A DNA stretch of 8,829 bases, from positions 1-8,829 of the forward strand of contig JAKAIH010000085.1 of the NCBI GenBank assembly GCA_021825225.1. The letters run 5' to 3'. The stretch is from Pseudomonadota bacterium. Lineage in GTDB: Bacteria; Pseudomonadota; Gammaproteobacteria; Burkholderiales; SG8-39. The position numbers and the translations under genes are program-made. Positions 1 through 8,829 of this stretch are shown in pieces (the first letter of the stretch is position 1; every line of letters starts with the position of its first letter). The notes beneath the pieces were generated by a model. It was given only the letters and a program-made list of their open reading frames with translations, had not been told where the DNA came from and did not search any database.

Positions 1-1
1 C

Positions 2-3217
<3,216 letters not shown>

Positions 3218-3235
3218 GTCCCGGCTGGCTGTATC

Positions 3236-3270
3236 AACGACAAGGCCGGCAAATGCCGGCCTTGTCGTTT
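3236..3270 (+). terminator. Intrinsic terminator after rpoC (possibly bidirectional)
   Basis: Nineteen bases after the rpoC stop lies a perfect 15-bp inverted repeat: arm 3236-3250 (AACGACAAGGCCGGC), 4-base loop AAAT, and exact complementary arm 3255-3269. It ends in a short run of three T. The U-tract is short, but the GC-rich stem directly behind a highly expressed gene fits an intrinsic terminator of the rpoBC unit. The convergent gene on the other strand would also read into it. Confidence 0.85.
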
Positions 3271-3302
3271 GCGGCGTGCATTCGCCGCGGTTGCTCTGTG
3301 CT

Positions 3303-3339
3303 CGCGGCACTGCGGTGCGTCTCGGCGCACCGCGCCGCG
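3303..3339 (-). terminator. Interrupted 14-bp hairpin downstream of the old yellow enzyme gene
   Basis: Outer arms CGCGGC (3303-3308) and GCCGCG (3334-3339) pair over 6 bp. After a 3-base bulge, inner arms GCGGTGCG (3312-3319) and CGCACCGC (3326-3333) pair over 8 bp around a 6-base loop. The structure begins one base past the stop of the minus-strand gene, which suggests a 3'-end or terminator role for that transcript. No T-run follows in either direction, so termination is inferred. A smaller 6-bp hairpin (3271-3276 with 3283-3288) sits between it and the rpoC terminator. Confidence 0.45.
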
Positions 3340-3340
3340 C

Positions 3341-4456
3341 TCAACGCTGGCCGACGTGGGCGCCGCGGAAAATCGCTTCTGCGCCGCGTGGCGGGGCCCG
3401 CCAGTATTGCTTGGGCGCGCTCAGCTCCCCGCCAAGTTCTGCGGCGGCCCGCCAGGCCCAGTGCGGCTCGTACAGCACGCCGCGGGCGAGTGCGACCATG
3501 TCGGCGCGACCGGAAGCGATGATGTCTTCAGCCTGTTTCGGCTCGGTGATCAGTCCCACGGCGATCGTCTGGATGCCAGCTTCCTTGCGGATCGCCTCGG
3601 CAAATTGCACCTGATAGCCGGGGCCGAGCGTGATTTTTTGCCCCGGCGCCAGACCGCCGCTGGATGCGTCGATCCAGTCGCAGCCCAGTGCTTTCAGCCG
3701 CCGTGCGAACTCGATCGACTGCGCCAAGTCCCACCCGCCTTCGATCCAGTCGCTGGCCGATATGCGCACTCCGAGTGGTTTTGCCTCTGGCCAGACCTTG
3801 CGCACCGCGGCGAACACTTCCAGCGGAAAGCGCATGCGGTTTTCCAGCGACCCGCCGTAAGCGTCGCTGCGCCGATTGGACAGAGGCGAGAGAAACTCAT
3901 GCAACAGGTAGCCGTGCGCGGCATGCAGTTCGATCGCATCGATGCCGAGCCGGACGGCGCGCAGCGTCGCCTGCACGAACGCCTCGCATACACGCGCGAG
4001 ATCTGCGGCATTCATTGCCCGTGGCGGTGGCTCGGACGGCGAAAACGGCACAGCAGAGGGGGCGATCGGCTCCCAGCCGCCGGCCTCGGGCGCGATCAGC
4101 TTGCCGCCGTCCCAAGGCGCATGGCTCGACGCCTTGCGTCCGGCGTGAGCGAGCTGGATCGCCAGCGGCGTGTCGGCATGATGTCGCAGCGCGCCCAGCA
4201 GACGGCGAAACGCGCTTTCGTTTTCGTCCGAGTAAAGGCCGAGGCAGGCGGGTGTAATGCGGCCGATCGCCTCCACTGCAGTCGCTTCGATGCATAGCAG
4301 CCCGACTCCGCCCAGGGCGAGTTGGCCCAAATGGATCAAATGCCAGTCGCCGGGATTGCCCCCGGTCGCCGAATACTGGCACATGGGCGAGACCACGATG
4401 CGGTTGGAAAGTTGGAGCTCACGCAGTTTGATGGGTTGAAATAATGCGCTAGTCAC
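3341..4456 (-). CDS. Old yellow enzyme family NADH:flavin oxidoreductase / ene-reductase, XenA/YqjM class
   Basis: A 371-residue, probably cytoplasmic FMN enzyme. The family reduces activated C=C bonds (enals, enones, maleimides) and often nitro compounds or nitrate esters with NAD(P)H. A TIM-barrel fold is expected. Seen: PMCQY near the N-terminus, giving Cys26 and Tyr28, the cysteine and tyrosine that define the YqjM/XenA ('thermophilic-like') class; Gln101 and Arg231 at FMN-contact positions; the substrate-binding pair in HAAHGYL, His178 and His181, followed by Tyr183, at the same numbers as in Pseudomonas XenA; the conserved SDAYGGSLENR; and a C-terminal FMN-phosphate region around Gly301 and GRADMVALARG (Arg325). 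Near-C-terminal Trp352 may reach into the partner active site, as proposed for this class (inference). Length matches the family (340-370). The start is GTG: it puts the active-site residues at family positions and has a Shine-Dalgarno 6 bases upstream. The gene is convergent with rpoC and divergent from the ackA remnant. The physiological substrate cannot be read from sequence. Confidence 0.95.
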   Translation of the reverse strand: MTSALFQPIKLRELQLSNRIVVSPMCQYSATGGNPGDWHLIHLGQLALGGVGLLCIEATAVEAIGRITPACLGLYSDENESAFRRLLGALRHHADTPLAIQLAHAGRKASSHAPWDGGKLIAPEAGGWEPIAPSAVPFSPSEPPPRAMNAADLARVCEAFVQATLRAVRLGIDAIELHAAHGYLLHEFLSPLSNRRSDAYGGSLENRMRFPLEVFAAVRKVWPEAKPLGVRISASDWIEGGWDLAQSIEFARRLKALGCDWIDASSGGLAPGQKITLGPGYQVQFAEAIRKEAGIQTIAVGLITEPKQAEDIIASGRADMVALARGVLYEPHWAWRAAAELGGELSAPKQYWRAPPRGAEAIFRGAHVGQR

Positions 4457-4717
4457 GGGAAATCCTTTTGTTGATCGGAATCAGAATCAAATGGGGTCGT
4501 CAATCGGGGCGCAGTATTCGAGGTAATGCGCAGGATGCTCGCGCCGGACATTCGCACAATCGACGCGTCCGAGTCAAGAGCTATCGCGCCCCCGGGTTTG
4601 CCTGTACGCATGGATATGAGCTGCAGCCGCACCTCCGACGTACAGCTGGTTTTGCCTCTGCCGCCAGCCGGAAAAAACGCGAGCGGTGCGAGGGCGCGCG
4701 CCTGCTGGCAAGCCGCG
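4457..4717. other. Divergent intergenic region between the old yellow enzyme gene and the ackA remnant
   Basis: Of this 261-base gap, only the ribosome binding site just described is firm. On the minus strand a TTGACG box (4503-4498) lies 18 bp from a poor TCCGAT box (4479-4474), a weak promoter candidate for the oxidoreductase. An imperfect inverted repeat TTGAT-N10-ATCAA (4471-4490), also readable as GATTC repeats on the minus strand, overlaps that -10 box. It is where an operator could sit, but the arms are only 5 bp. The ackA frame stays open leftward to 4526, yet its translation there resembles nothing I recognise. No promoter facing ackA was convincing. Confidence 0.4.
4463..4469 (-). 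promoter_or_regulatory. Ribosome binding site of the old yellow enzyme gene (supports GTG start)
   Basis: On the minus strand AAAAGGA ends 6 bases before the GTG at 4456-4454. No ATG at the right position offers a comparable site, so this supports the GTG start. Confidence 0.75.
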
Positions 4718-5380
4718 CTGACTGACGCGATCCTGGTATTGAACGCAGGTTCATCGAGCCTGAAATTCTCCGTGTTTCCCGACCGCGAGGAGCACTCTCC
4801 GCAACTTGCCCTGCGCGGCCAGATCGAAGGCATCTTGACCACGCCGTGCTTCAGCGCGCGCGATGCGAGCGGTGCCACGCTCGCCGAAAGCGACCTCGGT
4901 GCTGCGGCGCAATCGACCCCGGCGTGCTGTCATACCTGCTCGAGCACGAGGGCATGGATCGGCGCAGCCTGGATAAGCTGCTCCATCATGAGTCGGGGTT
5001 GCTGGGCGTGTGCGGCATTTCGCGCGACATGCGCGCGCTGCTCGCCAGCCACGACGCGCGTGCGACGGAGGCTGTCGACCTGTTCATCTACCGCATCGTA
5101 CGCGAGCTCGGTTCCCTTGCCGCCGCGCTGGATGCGCTGGTGTTCACCGCGGGCATCGGCGAGAACACGCCGTCGATCCGCTCACGCGTGTGCCGCGCTG
5201 CCGCTTGGCTCGACATCGAAATCGACGACAATGCCAATGCGGCCGGCGGGTCCGCGCATCGGCCGCCCGGGAAGTCCCGCTTCCGCCTGGGTGTTGCCGA
5301 CCAACGAGGAGCTGATGATTGCGCTGCACGCGCGCGCCACGCTTGCGCTCGTGCGCGGGAGCAGGGCCAAAGCCGGCTGA
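4718..5380 (+). pseudogene. ackA: Acetate kinase remnant with internal deletion and frameshifts
   Basis: Intact acetate kinase makes acetyl phosphate and ADP from acetate and ATP and is about 400 residues long. Here the N-terminus is recognisable from 4718 (TDAILVLNAGSSSLKFSVF, then RGQIEGI) to about 4895. The next recognisable part, from about 4903 in another frame, starts near family residue 255 (GAIDPGVLSYLLEHEGMD, then ESGLLGVCGISRDM, VFTAGIGEN). So roughly 200 residues are gone, including the catalytic region with the Arg91, His180 and Arg241 equivalents (Methanosarcina numbering). A one-base insertion in the GGG run at 5248-5250 shifts the end back to the first frame (PRIGRPGSPASAWVLPTNEEL to the TGA at 5378-5380), keeping the Glu384 equivalent. 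The codon where Met is expected is CTG, without a Shine-Dalgarno. GSLAAALDAL also looks about three residues short compared with the usual family sequence. The product could not be an active kinase. An assembly error is possible but would need several independent mistakes. Confidence 0.9.
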
Positions 5381-5479
5381 GGAGCGGCCGCCGGCCTCAA
5401 GCCGAGTGTTCTGGCCAGCACTTCGGGCTGACTCGAATCGGCCGCGAGCCCCGGGGCGCACGTCAGAGGCGTTAACTTG

Positions 5480-5509
5480 TTGACTCGTCCTTGATTTTGT
5501 TTGTATAAT
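5480..5509 (+). promoter_or_regulatory. sigma70-type promoter of the str operon
   Basis: The -35 box TTGACT (5480-5485) matches the consensus at 5 of 6 bases. The -10 box TATAAT (5504-5509) is perfect, and the spacer is 18 bp. It lies in a locally AT-richer stretch about 75 bases upstream of rpsL. Transcription should begin near 5516-5518, giving a leader of about 65 bases. It is the only strong promoter seen in the window and would make rpsL-rpsG-fusA-tuf independent of rpoBC. Confidence 0.85.
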
Positions 5510-5529
5510 CCTGCCTCTTTGCGATACCC

Positions 5530-5558
5530 GGGGCGGCCAGACGTAAATCGGTCGTCCC
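5530..5558 (+). promoter_or_regulatory. Leader hairpin upstream of rpsL
   Basis: GGGGCGGCC (5530-5538) can pair with GGTCGTCCC (5550-5558) over 9 bp with two G-U wobbles, around an 11-base loop. It lies within the predicted 5' leader and ends 24 bases before the rpsL start codon. No T-run follows, so it is not an obvious attenuator. A role in mRNA stability or translational control is inference only. Confidence 0.4.
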
Positions 5559-5582
5559 GATTTCATTTCGGAACGTCAAAAA

Positions 5583-5960
5583 ATGCCAACAATCAATCAG
5601 TTAGTGCACACCCCGCGCGTGCGCACCAAAGCCAAGAGCAAGGTACCTGCGCTTGGCAATTCGCCGCAAAAACGCGGCGTATGCACGCGTGTGTACACCA
5701 CCACCCCGAAAAAACCGAACTCGGCGTTGCGCAAAGTGGCCAAGGTGCGCCTTACCAACGGCTTCGAAGTCATCAGCTACATCGGCGGCGAAGGCCACAA
5801 CCTGCAGGAGCACTCGGTGGTGCTGATCCGCGGCGGCCGGGTGAAAGACCTGCCGGGTGTGCGCTATCACATGGTGCGCGGCAGCCTGGATACGCAGGGT
5901 GTGAAGGACCGCAAGCAAAGCCGTTCCAAGTACGGCGCCAAGAAACCCAAAGCCGCCTAG
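5583..5960 (+). CDS. rpsL: 30S ribosomal protein S12
   Basis: A 125-residue small-subunit protein at the decoding centre, which contributes to tRNA selection accuracy. It is nearly collinear with E. coli S12 (124 residues). Seen: [14 protein letters not shown] with Lys43, Lys44 and Pro45; [11 protein letters not shown]; and [13 protein letters not shown] with Lys88 and Asp89. Lys43 and Lys88 are the wild-type residues at the classic streptomycin-resistance positions, and Asp89 is the residue methylthiolated by RimO in E. coli. The tail is basic. The start ATG gives the usual MPTINQLV N-terminus, but its Shine-Dalgarno is weak (GGAA at 5570-5573, about 9-10 bases upstream), with an A-rich run directly before the ATG. 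First gene of the str operon, 51 bases before rpsG. Confidence 0.99.
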   Translation: MPTINQLVHTPRVRTKAKSKVPALGNSPQKRGVCTRVYTTTPKKPNSALRKVAKVRLTNGFEVISYIGGEGHNLQEHSVVLIRGGRVKDLPGVRYHMVRGSLDTQGVKDRKQSRSKYGAKKPKAA

Positions 5961-5974
5961 CGGCTTTACCTGGG
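5946..5974 (+). promoter_or_regulatory. Hairpin spanning the rpsL stop codon, candidate S7 autoregulatory element
   Basis: AAAGCCGC (5949-5956) and GCGGCTTT (5960-5967) are exact complements over 8 bp with loop CTA. CCC (5946-5948) and GGG (5972-5974) can extend the stem past a 4-base bulge. The loop includes the first two bases of the rpsL TAG stop (5958-5960). A second small hairpin, CGCG-N5-CGCG (5977-5989), follows before the rpsG Shine-Dalgarno. In E. coli, S7 represses its operon by binding the rpsL-rpsG intercistronic RNA; the location here is equivalent, but the gap is only 51 bases. That it binds S7 is inference. Confidence 0.45.
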
Positions 5975-6000
5975 CTCGCGCCTGGCGCGGACCGACGAGT

Positions 6001-6482
<482 letters not shown>

Positions 6483-6608
6483 GCGCACAGTACTTCAGGG
6501 AATACAAACGGAATTTTCGTCTTAACTCACTGCCCGCACTGACCGGCCCGTCCAGACATATTTCTGGCAGCCGCACCCAGGCAGTCAAAGGTTTTTAAGG
6601 TTCTTACC
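6483..6608 (+). other. Intercistronic leader before fusA with nested inverted repeats
   Basis: No gene is visible in these 126 bases. ACTGCC (6529-6534) can pair with GGCAGT (6580-6585), enclosing a small hairpin CCAGA-N6-TCTGG (6552-6556 with 6563-6567). The end is T-rich and carries a weak Shine-Dalgarno AAGG (6597-6600), 8 bases before the GTG start of fusA. I found no convincing promoter and no terminator, so read-through from rpsG is expected. Regulatory function is speculative. Confidence 0.4.
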
Positions 6609-8702
<2,094 letters not shown>

Positions 8703-8714
8703 ACGGGAACGATC

Positions 8715-8829
8715 ATGTCAAAAGCAAAATTTGAGCGCACGAAGCCGCACGTGAACGTAGGGACGATAGGACACGTGGACCATGGGAAGACGACGCTGAC
8801 GGCGGCGATCACGATGGTGATGTCGAAGA
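8715..8829 (+). CDS. tuf: Elongation factor Tu (3'-truncated by window edge)
   Basis: The first 38 codons of EF-Tu, the GTPase that delivers aminoacyl-tRNA to the ribosome. Seen: [20 protein letters not shown], then the P-loop GHVDHGKTT (residues 19-27) and LTAAIT. The ATG gives the family N-terminus; a modest GGGAA lies about 5 bases upstream, and the fusA stop is 12 bases away, so the genes are surely co-transcribed. Residues 34-37 read Met-Val-Met-Ser where many EF-Tu proteins have Thr-Val-Leu-(Ala/Ser/Thr). All six threonines use ACG, and several rarer codons (ATA, GTA, GGG, GGA) occur, unlike fusA next door. The remaining ~360 residues lie outside the window. Whether a second tuf copy exists cannot be seen. 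Confidence 0.97.
   Translation, partial: MSKAKFERTKPHVNVGTIGHVDHGKTTLTAAITMVMSK

Noticed and set aside
3269..4297. A 342-codon plus-strand frame opposite the oxidoreductase
   Set aside because: The minus-strand frame carries all old yellow enzyme active-site residues; this one has none and begins inside the terminator region.
5372..5395. GCCGGC-N12-GCCGGC inverted repeat at the end of the ackA remnant
   Set aside because: A 6-base self-complementary word occurring twice is expected in such GC-rich DNA; there is no T-run and the loop is long.

Overview
The window is a core transcription and translation locus from a GC-rich proteobacterium. Protein sequence and gene order (rpoC, then rpsL-rpsG-fusA-tuf, the classical 'str' operon) point to a betaproteobacterium. 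This assignment rests on resemblance recalled from known families, not on a search.

Layout from left to right: (1) the 3' three quarters of rpoC, encoding RNA polymerase beta' without its first ~327 residues, closed by a 15-bp perfect hairpin terminator. (2) A convergent gene on the minus strand for an FMN-dependent old yellow enzyme of the XenA/YqjM class, with a GTG start, a good Shine-Dalgarno and a second strong hairpin just past its stop. (3) A divergently placed, decayed acetate kinase gene (ackA). It keeps the N-terminal ~60 and C-terminal ~155 residues, but has lost the catalytic middle, a good start codon and the reading frame (twice). (4) A near-consensus sigma70 promoter and a short structured leader that open the str operon. 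(5) Intact rpsL (S12), rpsG (S7) and fusA (EF-G, GTG start), and the first 38 codons of tuf (EF-Tu), which runs off the right edge.

The str genes work together in translation. S12 and S7 are small-subunit proteins of the decoding centre and head, EF-G drives translocation and EF-Tu delivers aminoacyl-tRNA. They read as one transcription unit from the promoter at 5480-5509, separate from the upstream rpoBC unit, which ends at the terminator at 3236-3270. The old yellow enzyme and the ackA remnant form a small accessory island of about 2.1 kb between these two conserved blocks.

I see no undescribed system here: no CRISPR array, mobile element, tRNA/rRNA or defence genes. The points worth a second look are modest: the scrambled but still open ackA frame, hairpins across the rpsL stop and in the rpsL and fusA leaders, and the ACG-only threonine coding at the start of tuf.
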